Below are positions 7,428-15,678 of a DNA stretch of 40,346 bases, piece by piece (within the stretch, counting starts at the first letter, position 1; each line of letters opens with the position of its first letter). Both the position numbers and the translations under genes were made by a program. The DNA is from Bifidobacterium breve (GTDB lineage: Bacteria > Actinomycetota > Actinomycetes > S36-B12). The stretch is from contig CAMAWO010000005.1 in assembly GCA_945861925.1 (NCBI GenBank), positions 1 through 40,346 of the forward strand, written 5' to 3'. The notes under the pieces are model-generated. The model was not told the DNA's origin. It was given only the letters and a program-made list of their open reading frames with translations, and ran no database searches.

Positions 7428-8159
7428 CTACGACTGACCAGAGACGCGCACACCATCGGCAACCTCAACCGACAATTGGACATCTGTGCCGGCCACGCAC
7501 GAGATCACGTGCCCGCCAGCCGTGCGGTCAGCCGTGATCCCGTGCAGGTGCAGGCCCGGGGCTCCGGTTCCTGCGAGGTCGGGTCCGGTGCGAAAGCCCA
7601 CGAGCACAGCGCGTCTCGAACCGAGATTGAAAAGTGTCTGCGTTGCCACAACGGTCGCGAGGGTGGGGTACGGCTCCGTCTGGGCGGGCACACTTCGGGT
7701 GACGAGGTTCGTGAACGTTCCCCTCACCCGCACCGAAACCATCCCATTCGAAGTAGCGGCGAGAGCATCGACGAGGGCGGGCAGGCCAGAGCAGAGGGTT
7801 CCCGGCGGCACAGGTGCGGATCGATCGGGATCGAAGCGAACAGTCTGGAGGAAGGGCGTGGTGGCGGCAGGTGATGCGACTGCGGGAACTCCATCGGTGC
7901 CGACCCGGTAGACCACCCCTCCGATCATCACAAGCTCGCCGTTGAGGTGATCGAATGTTCCGAGGCCCAGTGTCATGCCGGCAGTCGCGGGACCGATAGG
8001 CGCAAGGCCGTCATAGTCGGGCTTCACGAGATAGTCGTAGGTTCCCACCTGCGAGACCCACCCATCGCCTGTCGTGGCCGCCACCGGCGGCGCCAATGGA
8101 GTGAGTGCGAGGAGCGCGAGCATCGTCCCGACGATCACAAATCGAGTAGCCTTGTTCAT
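7428..8159 (-). CDS. budA: Secreted acetolactate decarboxylase
   Basis: A 243-residue protein that starts with an N-terminal signal peptide (positively charged start, hydrophobic core, cleavage near PPVAATTG). The rest is an alpha-acetolactate decarboxylase. LGLGTFDHLNGELVMIGGVV is followed by a YRVGTDG strand, then TPFLQTVRFDPD and HLHGITADRTAGGHV. The His-x-His and third His spacing (positions 1, 3 and 14) equals that of the zinc ligands H194/H196/H207 of the Brevibacillus enzyme. It converts acetolactate to acetoin. An exported form is known in bacilli. It is a single gene that converges on the kinase-like gene. Two TAACCATCCC direct repeats lie directly upstream of the start. Confidence 0.87.
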   Translation of the reverse strand: MNKATRFVIVGTMLALLALTPLAPPVAATTGDGWVSQVGTYDYLVKPDYDGLAPIGPATAGMTLGLGTFDHLNGELVMIGGVVYRVGTDGVPAVASPAATTPFLQTVRFDPDRSAPVPPGTLCSGLPALVDALAATSNGMVSVRVRGTFTNLVTRSVPAQTEPYPTLATVVATQTLFNLGSRRAVLVGFRTGPDLAGTGAPGLHLHGITADRTAGGHVISCVAGTDVQLSVEVADGVRVSGQS

Positions 8160-8163
8160 GTCC

Positions 8164-8197
8164 TAACCATCCCATTCGTCGGGGGTGTAACCATCCC
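8164..8197. promoter_or_regulatory. Direct repeat TAACCATCCC x2 upstream of acetolactate decarboxylase
   Basis: The 10-base word TAACCATCCC occurs at 8164-8173 and 8188-8197, a 24-base period, immediately upstream of the start at 8159 (as GGGATGGTTA on the gene strand). The proximal copy overlaps the expected ribosome-binding region. It may be an operator or a chance repeat. The rest of 8198-8402 holds nothing recognisable. Confidence 0.3.
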
Positions 8198-8402
8198 CGG
8201 GGAGAACATTGGCTCCAAAACCTCTGGCAGTTCATTGTTGACGCCCAAGGACTGCCCTGCCACCGGAAGGGTGGATCGTCTTGCCTGAACCCGGCACCAC
8301 GCAACGCCTCTTGCTGCGAGAGCGGTCGATCATCCTTGACTTTGGCGGTGCCGAACCCGGTCTCCCGGGTGGTGCACGGCCATAGCCACTAGCATCAATG
8401 GA

Positions 8403-9356
8403 ATGAGTATCAACCACTCTGTCACGGGTCAACGAGGTCAAAAGCTACGTGGTCGCGTCGCATACCAATCCACGCAGATTGCCCGCGTGCTCGTCCTCGC
8501 CGCCGCAGTCACGCTGGCCGCTTGCGGCACCAACACAGGGATCGAGGTGGTGCCACCATCCGTAACGCCTGCGGCAGACGGGCAGGGTTCTGCGCAGCCC
8601 ATAAGCGGAGCTGAAGTGGCCGGTCATATCCACAACCTCGTCTACGACGGCCGCACGCTTTTGATCGGCACCCATGAGGGACTGTGGGGTCAAGCTCCCG
8701 GTTCGAAGCCTGTTCTGGTGTCCGTCGAACCCTTCGATGTCATGGGCCTCACCAACGCAGGGAACCGCTGGCTGGCCTCGGGGCACCCCGGTATGGGGAT
8801 GGACGCACCCGCTGACCTCGGACTCCTGCAATCCACCGACCAGGGCCAGACCTGGACGGAGTTGTCACTCGGCGGAGAGGTCGACTTCCACCGCCTCGCC
8901 GCATCGAGCGCAGTCATCGTTGGCCTCAATGCCCACGAAGGGCGCCTGCTGCGGTCCGACAACGGCGGCACTGCCTGGACTGACCTCGGCGTGCCCGGCC
9001 TCTACGATCTCGCCGTCAATCCCGCCGACCCGGCAGTCATTGTCGGCACGACCGAGAACGGACCTGTTCGTAGCATCGACTCCGGTGCCAGTTTCCAGCC
9101 AGTGGCAGCCGCACCACTGCTCGCCCTCCTCGCCTGGACCGGGGGCGCCCTGTACGGCGCAGGCGTGGACGGTCAGATTCATGTGTCAACGGATGAGGGC
9201 GTCACCTGGAAGACTTTGGGTTCCCTGCCGTCGCAGCCCTCAGCGCTCGCAGCTACGGGGACCATCGTCGCCGCTCTCGTAGGAGACACCATCCTTGAGT
9301 CGGTTGACGGCGCCAAGTCCTTCACCCCGAGGCTCACGGAACTGGGCGCCCATTAG
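8403..9356 (+). CDS. Beta-propeller lipoprotein, F510_1955-type glycosylhydrolase/BNR family
   Basis: A 317-residue lipoprotein. It has a long charged N-terminus, a hydrophobic stretch and a lipobox LAAC near residue 40. The mature part is a propeller of the F510_1955/sialidase-like group: HIHNLVYDGRTLLIGTHEGLW opens it, and Asp-box-type turns STDQGQTWTEL, RSDNGGTAWTDL and STDEGVTWKTLG follow. No catalytic residues of true sialidases are apparent, so enzymatic activity is doubtful; a surface binding or sensing role is as likely. No Shine-Dalgarno precedes the ATG, and TAGCAT eight bases upstream suggests a leaderless transcript. Confidence 0.75.
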   Translation: MSINHSVTGQRGQKLRGRVAYQSTQIARVLVLAAAVTLAACGTNTGIEVVPPSVTPAADGQGSAQPISGAEVAGHIHNLVYDGRTLLIGTHEGLWGQAPGSKPVLVSVEPFDVMGLTNAGNRWLASGHPGMGMDAPADLGLLQSTDQGQTWTELSLGGEVDFHRLAASSAVIVGLNAHEGRLLRSDNGGTAWTDLGVPGLYDLAVNPADPAVIVGTTENGPVRSIDSGASFQPVAAAPLLALLAWTGGALYGAGVDGQIHVSTDEGVTWKTLGSLPSQPSALAATGTIVAALVGDTILESVDGAKSFTPRLTELGAH

Positions 9357-9442
9357 GCTCACAATTCATAGAGTGGTCTTTGGTTGACCGAGCCGAGATG
9401 GTCTTGGGAAATCAGCGTCACAGAAGGGCCCCCGCTCATTCC

Positions 9443-9835
9443 ATGAGTGCGTCAGACGAGGTTCGAAAGGCGACGGATTATCTGGCCAACGGCCATCCGC
9501 GCCGGTCACTCAGCGCGGCCTGGCGAGCCGCCGACAGCTCGCTGCGTGAAGGTGACGCTGATGCGCTTCGCGCCATCATCGCCATGTGTGACGAACTCGT
9601 CGAGCATCCTGATAGGCGCGTCGCCAATGATGCTCGACAGCTCTCCTCGTATTGCCAACACACGCTCGACGGGGCCGGTGGAGGTGTCGAGTCCCACACG
9701 ATCATCGCGCGCCTATCACGAATGAGGCAGCCCAAACGGGTCTGCCCTGACTGCGCCGAGAAGGTACAGCAGCGAGCTCGCGTGTGTCGGTTCTGCGGCT
9801 TTCGGTTCCCAGACCTCGCTGACCCATCCACGTGA
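9443..9835 (+). CDS. Small zinc-ribbon protein
   Basis: I start the protein at the ATG at 9443 (MSASDEV, 130 residues). The TTG at 9380 in the track adds an uncharacteristic leader. The N-terminal 90 residues are helical and charged without a recognised domain. The C-terminus holds a C-x2-C ... C-x2-C zinc ribbon (CPDCAEKVQQRARVCRFCG) of the type found in many actinobacterial small proteins. It is cytoplasmic; function unknown. It lies between the propeller lipoprotein and an EamA gene on the same strand. Confidence 0.65.
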   Translation: MSASDEVRKATDYLANGHPRRSLSAAWRAADSSLREGDADALRAIIAMCDELVEHPDRRVANDARQLSSYCQHTLDGAGGGVESHTIIARLSRMRQPKRVCPDCAEKVQQRARVCRFCGFRFPDLADPST

Positions 9836-9951
9836 GGCCCGGCGGGGGACAGCACCATTGCCGCACAACCCGCCTTGTTCATCGGGCGCCTCGCTCCGGA
9901 CGTGCTACGTTGCGCACGGCTTGAGGAAGCGCAATGAGCGGAGGGTAGGCG

Positions 9952-10788
9952 TTGTACCTTTCACTTGCCCTTGCAAGTGCGTGCCTTACCGGCCTGTGGG
10001 GGTTCGGCACCGGCCAGTCCGGTCGTCGAATGTCGATCTACTTCGTGATCCTCGTGAGCGCCTCCACCGCCATCCTCACGTATGTCACCCTCGGCCTGGC
10101 CACCCACAACTTCGTATTCGATACCCGAGACGTCGTCGCTGGGCTGTCCGGGGGGGTCCTCAATTTCATCGGCACGATCCTGCTTCTCAAGGCCCTTGCG
10201 ACGGGCAAGATGGGGGTCGCGAGCGGGGTTGTTCCCTCCTACGTCCTCATCCCTATCGCATTTTCGCTCATCATCGGTGAATCGCTCGGAGTTCTTCCAG
10301 CAGTTGGCATGGTGGTCATCGTGCTCGGCATCGCGCTTTTCTGCCTGCCAGGCTGGCGGAAAGGGGGTGGCAGCGGCGACACCCTGCGACCGATCTTCCT
10401 CGCCCTTGGCGCGGCGGGACTCTTCGGCCTCGCGATCGTGGTGCTCGACATCGGGTCACGAGCGAACATCTACGCAACACTCACCCTCGCGCAGTGCCCT
10501 CAGGTCGTCGTGACGAGCGTGATGGTCCTGACTGCAAAGCGATATCGAGGCACCAGCCCCCGCGATATCGGCATCCTCGTCGGCTCGGGCCTCGCCCTAG
10601 GGCTCGCAAACCTTGCGTTCTACGCGGCCGCCGTCGAGGGCAACGTCGGCATCGTCTCCGTGCTTCGGTCACTGAGCCCAATCGTCACCGCATTCCTTGC
10701 ATTCTTTATCCTGAAGGAAGCCCTACGCAGAACTGAAATCCTCGCCCTCATCGTGGTCCTCATCGGCACCGGCATGGTGCTCGCCTGA
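9952..10788 (+). CDS. EamA/DMT-family membrane transporter
   Basis: A 278-residue protein with roughly ten membrane segments in two repeats. LTGLWGFGTGQSGR opens the protein, with KALATGKMGVASGVVPSYVL and EGNVGIVSVLRSLSPIVTAF at the ends of each half, as is usual for EamA permeases of this size. It starts at the TTG at 9952, with GGAGGG about seven bases upstream (gcGGAGGGtaggcgTTG). Substrate unknown. It is unrelated in detail to the EamA protein at 5793. Its stop lies in a 500-base convergent spacer. Confidence 0.8.
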   Translation: MYLSLALASACLTGLWGFGTGQSGRRMSIYFVILVSASTAILTYVTLGLATHNFVFDTRDVVAGLSGGVLNFIGTILLLKALATGKMGVASGVVPSYVLIPIAFSLIIGESLGVLPAVGMVVIVLGIALFCLPGWRKGGGSGDTLRPIFLALGAAGLFGLAIVVLDIGSRANIYATLTLAQCPQVVVTSVMVLTAKRYRGTSPRDIGILVGSGLALGLANLAFYAAAVEGNVGIVSVLRSLSPIVTAFLAFFILKEALRRTEILALIVVLIGTGMVLA

Positions 10789-10825
10789 TCTGACCGGACC
10801 GGACCGTGTAGGAACCATCCCGACC
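10781..10825. repeat. Short dispersed repeat, copy A
   Basis: The stretch TCGCCTGATCTGACC ... GGACCGTGTAGGAA at the 3' end of the EamA gene resembles TCGCCTGACCTGACT ... GGACCGTGGAGGAA at 24062-24090. The second copy lacks five bases in the middle. It may be a small mobile or termination element, or chance in GC-rich DNA. Confidence 0.35.
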
Positions 10826-10836
10826 CGCCGGCCGCT

Positions 10837-10857
10837 CGAACCCCGAACCCCGAACCT
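10837..10857. repeat. 7-base tandem repeat, three units
   Basis: CGAACCC occurs three times head to tail (last base differs) in the convergent spacer. Too short to assign a role. Confidence 0.6.
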
Positions 10858-11287
10858 AAGGATTGACAGCCTTTTCGACCACACCGCAGTCCGCCCAGGC
10901 AGACCACCTAGGCCCACCGAGACAGGATCACCGCCCCGCACATGAAAAGGCCATATGAGGGCCCACGTTCTTGGTCACACGGTCCAAATTTCACGCCGAC
11001 AGGTACTCGCATAGCGGCTCGCAGACGATCTCACTTGACGTCTTGCGATCAGCCTTGAAGCCGACGCGTCTACGGATTCCACTCACCCACTGCAGCACTC
11101 GCCCTCGTCATGCTGTCCCGCGGCACAATCCAACTCCCACACGGACGAGCCCCCGGATGACCCACGCTCACGCCGGGCCAGTCGGAAATGTCTGGGGCGG
11201 GAATCCGTACGCATTGCCAACGCGTGCCTGTCCTGATTCATCTGGTTCGCTTCACAGCCTCGTCCAAGGCTGAATCCAGTCCTAGAT
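10858..11287. other. Convergent spacer without a recognisable gene
   Basis: 430 bases between the 3' ends of the EamA and MFS genes. On the minus strand one short frame (about 11025-11140) reads RRRVGFKADRKTSSEIVCEP and ends soon after. It looks more like protein than noise but matches nothing I know, so it may be the end of a decayed gene. A weak 7-base hairpin (CTGAATC/GATTCAG, 11270-11291) overlaps the MFS stop codon. Confidence 0.4.
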
Positions 11288-12712
11288 TCAGGTTGCACTG
11301 TCCACGGCGGCAGCGCTCGTGGCACGCAGGTGAACGGTCGGTAGCCGCAGAGAAAGGACGACGGCGCCAGCCATCACGAGTGCAGCAGCGAGAAACGTGG
11401 CCTGGGTCGCGCTGGCCAGCGACTCTGCTGATGGCAGGTCACCAGGGCTCGTGTTAGGGGCACCGGTCAGGGCCAGACCCCAGACCAGTCCGAACGCGGT
11501 CGCCCCGAAGGTGCTACCCAGCGACCGGGCCAGGGAGGCGGTGCTCGTCACGACGCCGATGTCCCGCGGCGCCACCGCGCTCTGCGCGGCCACCGTGAGC
11601 ACCGGGATTATGGCGCCCAACCCGGCCCCGACAAGGGTCAGGCCGACCGCTGCCCGTGCGTAGGGCGTGTCCACGCCGAGGCGGGACAGCACGAGCAGTC
11701 CGAGCGTCGCAGTGATGGTCCCAACTATCGGGTAGGCCCGGTAGGTGCCCGTGCGACTGATCAGGCGCCCAACCAGTACGGAGGCGATCAGCACGCCGCC
11801 AACGAACGGCAGCAGCTGCACCCCGGATGCGGCAGGTGTCGCGCCCAAGACTCCCTGCAGGTAGGCGGGGGCGTAGACGATGGTGCCCAGGGTGACGAGC
11901 CCGACGATCAACCCGAGGCTTGCGGTGACGCGTACCACCGGGTGGTTGACGACTCGAAGTGGCAGGAGGGGCTCCACCGACCGTCGTTCGATCCGAAGAA
12001 AGGCGACCGTAGAGAGAAGCCCCACCCCAATGAGCGTGATCGTGCTGACCGTCGGCGATCCGCTCGCCGGGTCTGCGCTCAGGAGGCCAAGCATCACACC
12101 ACCGACCGCGACGACCAAGAGCAGTGCCCCGAGCCAGTCGACGCGGCCGGCGCCGGTCGGTCGCGGCAGGCGGAGCACGAGAGTGATGGTCAGCAGGGCC
12201 AGTAGCCCGAGCGGGATATTGAGGTAGAAGATCCAGCGCCAGGATGCGGCCTGGGTGAGGGCGCCGCCCACGACGGGCCCCAGCACGCTCGCCAGGCCGA
12301 AGGCCGCACCGAACAGGCCCACGAAACGGCCGCGCTCGCGCGGGCTCACCAGGTCGGCAACCGCTGCGAACACCAGGACAACCATGCCGCCGCCACCCAC
12401 GCCCTGGAGTGCGCGAGCGGCGACAAGACCCGCGATGTCCGACGCGAACCCCGCCCACAGTGAGCCCGCGACGAACACGATCACCGCAGCCTGCAGCAGC
12501 GGTCGGCGGCCATGCAGGTCAGAGAGCTTGCCCCATACCGGGGTGCTCACCGTGGCGGTGAGCAGGTAAACGGACATCACCCAGGTGAGCGCGGCGCTAG
12601 TGCCCATTTCTGCGCTGATGGTCGGCAGGGCGGTCGCCACGGCGGTCTGGTCGAGGGCTGCGAGCAGCAGGCAGAGCAGCAGCGCACCCAACGTGGTGGA
12701 GCGGCTCCTCAT
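11288..12712 (-). CDS. MFS exporter, DHA2 (14-TM) family, coupled to hemCD
   Basis: A 474-residue transporter with about 14 hydrophobic segments. Motif C-like LGPVVGGALTQ, the motif-A loop GKLSDLHGRRP and LDQTAVATALPTI in helix 1 mark the EmrB/QacA (DHA2) family of proton-driven exporters. Its ATG overlaps the hemCD stop as ATGA, so it is translated with the haem genes hemA-hemCD. This family usually exports drugs. The coupling suggests export of a tetrapyrrole or precursor, or relief of porphyrin toxicity. That is inference; a casual downstream gene is the alternative. Confidence 0.85.
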   Translation of the reverse strand: MRSRSTTLGALLLCLLLAALDQTAVATALPTISAEMGTSAALTWVMSVYLLTATVSTPVWGKLSDLHGRRPLLQAAVIVFVAGSLWAGFASDIAGLVAARALQGVGGGGMVVLVFAAVADLVSPRERGRFVGLFGAAFGLASVLGPVVGGALTQAASWRWIFYLNIPLGLLALLTITLVLRLPRPTGAGRVDWLGALLLVVAVGGVMLGLLSADPASGSPTVSTITLIGVGLLSTVAFLRIERRSVEPLLPLRVVNHPVVRVTASLGLIVGLVTLGTIVYAPAYLQGVLGATPAASGVQLLPFVGGVLIASVLVGRLISRTGTYRAYPIVGTITATLGLLVLSRLGVDTPYARAAVGLTLVGAGLGAIIPVLTVAAQSAVAPRDIGVVTSTASLARSLGSTFGATAFGLVWGLALTGAPNTSPGDLPSAESLASATQATFLAAALVMAGAVVLSLRLPTVHLRATSAAAVDSAT

Positions 12713-14376
12713 GCGCGGCCGGCCGAGCCGAGGAGGCCCGCAACGGCTCGCGCCACATCCGCGGAGGAGGGGGAAGCGGCTACGGCGGCGACGGCCAGGC
12801 CGGTGTCGGTGGCGGCTTCCGCGGTGGTGCGACCCGCGCAGACGATGGGGACAGTGGCCGGCACCTGGGCGTGGGCGATGAGGGCGCGCACCGCACTCGG
12901 GGACCGGACGACGACCGCCGAGACCTGGCCCTGCTCGATCATGTCTGCGCTGGCCGGCCGCTCGGGCACGGTGGAGGTCAGGTAGACCACGCCCTCATCC
13001 ACCTTCCAGCCGAGATCACGCAGGCCGTCGGGCAGCGTTCGCAACGCTAGGTTGCCTCGCGGGAACAGGGCTCGGCCCGGGGTGACGCCGGCCAGGTCTG
13101 CAACGAGCCCGCGTGCAGAGGCCTCCGACGGAACGCGGACCTCGCCGAATCCGAGGTCGCGCAGAGTGGCTGCGGTGCGCTCACCGGTGGCGGCGGCACG
13201 AACACCCGCCGCGGCTGCCACGGCAACGGCTTCGGCGAGACCGGCGCCCTTCGCAGCGGTGAGCCACGAGGGGACCGTCATCGGCGACGTCGCGACCAGC
13301 CACGTGCGCTCGGCTAGGCCCGTGTCGGCGGCACAGGCCCGCAGCAGCGCGACAAGGGACGCGGCGTCCGCGCCGTCTGTCATGGGTGTGATGCGCACGT
13401 AGGGCTCGGTGATGCTGGCAATTCCGTATGCGTCGAGGCTCTCGGCATCGGACTCGTTGCCCTCGGATCGGATGAGCAGGACGGGCCGCTCGCTGCCGGC
13501 AAGGACAGCCGATGCCCGTAGTCCAAGCGCCCGTGCCTTGGCCACATCCGCTGGAGCGCAGGCCTCAACGAGATCCGCCATGGTGTGGCGGCCGTGAATC
13601 GTCAGCTCCGCGCGCAGGCGCAGCCGCCCCGACTCATATGTCGCCAGCGCGGCGACGGCGGTCGTGCAGGTCGCGTTGATGCCCACCAGGACATGGCGCT
13701 CGGCAGAGGTGACCAGCCGGGCCTGCGGGTCGTCGATGGTCGCCACCAGTGCGCGCATATCGGCGTCGTCCTCCCGGCACTCGACCGCGAGGGCTCCCTG
13801 CGCCGGGGCGGGCAGCAGGTCGTCGAGGATCTCAGCGATCTCGGTCGTGCAGCCGATGCGGGTGAGGCCGGCCACGGCGAGAATCGTGGCATCGACCTCG
13901 CCGTCGCGCACGCGGCCGATCCGGGTGTCGACGTTCCCGCGGATGGGAGTGAGGACGAGATCGGGTCGCTGGCGTGCGAGCGCAGCCGCCCTGCGTGGCG
14001 ACGACGTGCCGACGGTCGACCCGGAGGGCAGGTCGGCGAGGCACAGGCCGTCACGGCTGACGAGTGCGTCGCGCGGGTCGGCCCTGACCGGTACCGCAGC
14101 AAGGACGATTCCCGGCTCAGGTGCGCTGGGCAGGTCCTTGAACGAGTGGACGATGACATCGACCTCGCCCGCGAGCAGGGCACGGCGCAGGGTGGAGACG
14201 AACAGGCCCGGCGAGCCGGGCTGGTTCAGCGGCTTCGTGGTGTCGTCCCCGGGCGTGCGCACGAGCACCTCAAGCCATGGGCGCTGCGACGATTCGGCCA
14301 GGGCGGCCCCCACAATCGCCGACTGGGTCCTGGCCAGCTTGCTCGCACGGGTGCCGAGTCGGATCGGCTCAGTCAC
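12709..14376 (-). CDS. hemCD: Fused porphobilinogen deaminase and uroporphyrinogen-III synthase (HemC-HemD)
   Basis: A 555-residue two-domain enzyme. Residues 1-290 are HemC: IRLGTRASKLA at the start, the catalytic Asp in HSFKDLP (about 81), the SSPRRAA and RGNVDTR loops, and Cys237 in GINATC for the dipyrromethane cofactor. Residues 305-550 are HemD (RPVLLIRSEGN..., AGRTTAEAA). HemC joins four porphobilinogens and HemD closes and inverts ring D. I chose the GTG at 14376, which overlaps the hemA stop by eight bases and gives the family N-terminus; the track start at 14547 lies inside hemA. Fusion of the two enzymes would channel the unstable hydroxymethylbilane. The MFS gene follows with an ATGA overlap. 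Confidence 0.93.
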   Translation of the reverse strand: MTEPIRLGTRASKLARTQSAIVGAALAESSQRPWLEVLVRTPGDDTTKPLNQPGSPGLFVSTLRRALLAGEVDVIVHSFKDLPSAPEPGIVLAAVPVRADPRDALVSRDGLCLADLPSGSTVGTSSPRRAAALARQRPDLVLTPIRGNVDTRIGRVRDGEVDATILAVAGLTRIGCTTEIAEILDDLLPAPAQGALAVECREDDADMRALVATIDDPQARLVTSAERHVLVGINATCTTAVAALATYESGRLRLRAELTIHGRHTMADLVEACAPADVAKARALGLRASAVLAGSERPVLLIRSEGNESDAESLDAYGIASITEPYVRITPMTDGADAASLVALLRACAADTGLAERTWLVATSPMTVPSWLTAAKGAGLAEAVAVAAAAGVRAAATGERTAATLRDLGFGEVRVPSEASARGLVADLAGVTPGRALFPRGNLALRTLPDGLRDLGWKVDEGVVYLTSTVPERPASADMIEQGQVSAVVVRSPSAVRALIAHAQVPATVPIVCAGRTTAEAATDTGLAVAAVAASPSSADVARAVAGLLGSAGRA

Positions 14377-15622
14377 GCTCGGGAGCGCCCACATCGATGC
14401 CGAACAGCGTATGCACGGCTCGCGTGTATTCGGCGAAGTCTCCCGTCCGCGCGAGCTCCTGGGCGCGAACCGATGGGGTGTGCAGGATGACATTGGACAC
14501 CCGGTTGAGGGACTTGGCGACCTCCTCCGCGGTGTCCGGGTCGACACGGTGACGGATGCGCTCGATCTCCTCGCTGATGATGCTCATGACATGCGAGCGC
14601 ATGGCCACGATGGCATGGTCGGCGCTGCGTCCGGACTCGAGCTCCTCAAAGGAACGGACCGCGGTCAGCACAATGTCCTGTGCCTCAAGGATGGCGGACG
14701 AGTGCTCGCGCGGTGCGAACTCATGGATGACGTTCAGGTCGACGAGGTCGATGTTGGGCATGACGCGGACGTCGGGTGCGACATCGGGTGACAGCGCTAG
14801 GTCCATGACCGGCAGGACCCGGTCGCGCGCCGCGCCGGACGCCTCGATGAGCGCCTGGTCGATGAGCGGGTGAGGCGCCCCGCTGCAGGCGACCACCACG
14901 TCGGCAGTCCCGAGGAAGGCAGCGAGGCCGTCGATCTCCACTGTCTGCACGTCGTGGGACTGCGAGAAGTGCGCGGCGCGGCCAGAGGAGGAGAAGATGC
15001 CGATGTCGCTGCAGCCCCGGCGCTGCAGCGCTGCGACGACAACGCGGGCGTAGGAGCCAGTGCCGAGCACGAGGGCCCGGCTGCCGGCGACGTGTCCATG
15101 GCGCTGCTCCACGATGTCGAGGCCCACGCTGACGATGGAGCGGCCGGCCGCTCCGAGCCCGGTCGAACTGGTGACGGACTTCGATGTCGTGAGGGCGCGC
15201 TGCATAAGCCGCTCGAGGGACGGTGTCGTCGTTGCCTCGCGCTGCCCGATGGCCAAGGCCTGCCGCACCTGGCCGGCGATCTCGTCCTCACCGACGACCA
15301 TCGACTCCAGGCCCGAGGCGACGGAGAACAGGTGCTGGGCGACCGACGTGCCCACGACCACACGCATGGCGTCCACGACGAAGCTCTTATCGAGCCCAGC
15401 GAGTTCGGCGACGGTGTCGGTCGTGGTCTCGACTGCATCGTGGAACCGTCGAAGGTCGAGGTAGATCTCAAAGCGGTTGCACGTCGACAGTACGACAGCC
15501 CCGGCGAAATCATCCCCCGACTGCACGAGGCGCTGCGCGAGCCCATTCTTGGCGGCAACTAGGCGATCGAGTTCATCGAGGGTGACGTCGTGATGACTCG
15601 TACCGATGAGCACCATGACCAT
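14369..15622 (-). CDS. hemA: Glutamyl-tRNA reductase
   Basis: A protein of about 417 residues that reduces glutamyl-tRNA to glutamate-1-semialdehyde, the first committed haem step. It has GTSHHDVTL at the start, catalytic Cys48 in STCNRFEIYL, GEDEIAGQVRQAL, the Rossmann LGTGSYARVV and a C-terminal dimerisation helix region. The ATG at 15622 has AGGA nine bases upstream; the ATG at 15616 (MVLIG) is a good alternative, and the track start at 15658 has no support. It is first of the minus-strand hem operon and diverges from hemE over about 56 bases. Confidence 0.93.
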   Translation of the reverse strand: MVMVLIGTSHHDVTLDELDRLVAAKNGLAQRLVQSGDDFAGAVVLSTCNRFEIYLDLRRFHDAVETTTDTVAELAGLDKSFVVDAMRVVVGTSVAQHLFSVASGLESMVVGEDEIAGQVRQALAIGQREATTTPSLERLMQRALTTSKSVTSSTGLGAAGRSIVSVGLDIVEQRHGHVAGSRALVLGTGSYARVVVAALQRRGCSDIGIFSSSGRAAHFSQSHDVQTVEIDGLAAFLGTADVVVACSGAPHPLIDQALIEASGAARDRVLPVMDLALSPDVAPDVRVMPNIDLVDLNVIHEFAPREHSSAILEAQDIVLTAVRSFEELESGRSADHAIVAMRSHVMSIISEEIERIRHRVDPDTAEEVAKSLNRVSNVILHTPSVRAQELARTGDFAEYTRAVHTLFGIDVGAPERD

Positions 15623-15678
15623 GGTATTGAATCCTACGCACTGCTCGGGGCCTCGCATTCTTTGGATAGATTGCCTGC
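15623..15678. promoter_or_regulatory. Divergent hemA/hemE promoter region
   Basis: A 56-base spacer that must hold promoters for both haem operons. TAGGAT lies eight bases before the hemA ATG, and TAGATT lies six bases before the hemE ATG. Both are -10-like and close enough to give nearly leaderless transcripts. No -35 box or dyad is clear. Confidence 0.4.

Noticed and set aside
10971-11273. 100-codon ORF in the convergent spacer as a gene
   Set aside because: No recognisable domain, no ribosome-binding site and low-quality composition.
12709-14547. hemCD start at 14547 as given by the ORF track
   Set aside because: The extra 57 residues lie inside hemA and do not look like HemC; the GTG at 14376 gives the family N-terminus.
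13585-14791. Long plus-strand ORFs (301 and 375 codons) across the hemA/hemCD genes
   Set aside because: Antisense shadows of hemCD and hemA in GC-rich DNA; composition is Arg/Ala/Gly-rich with no family pattern.
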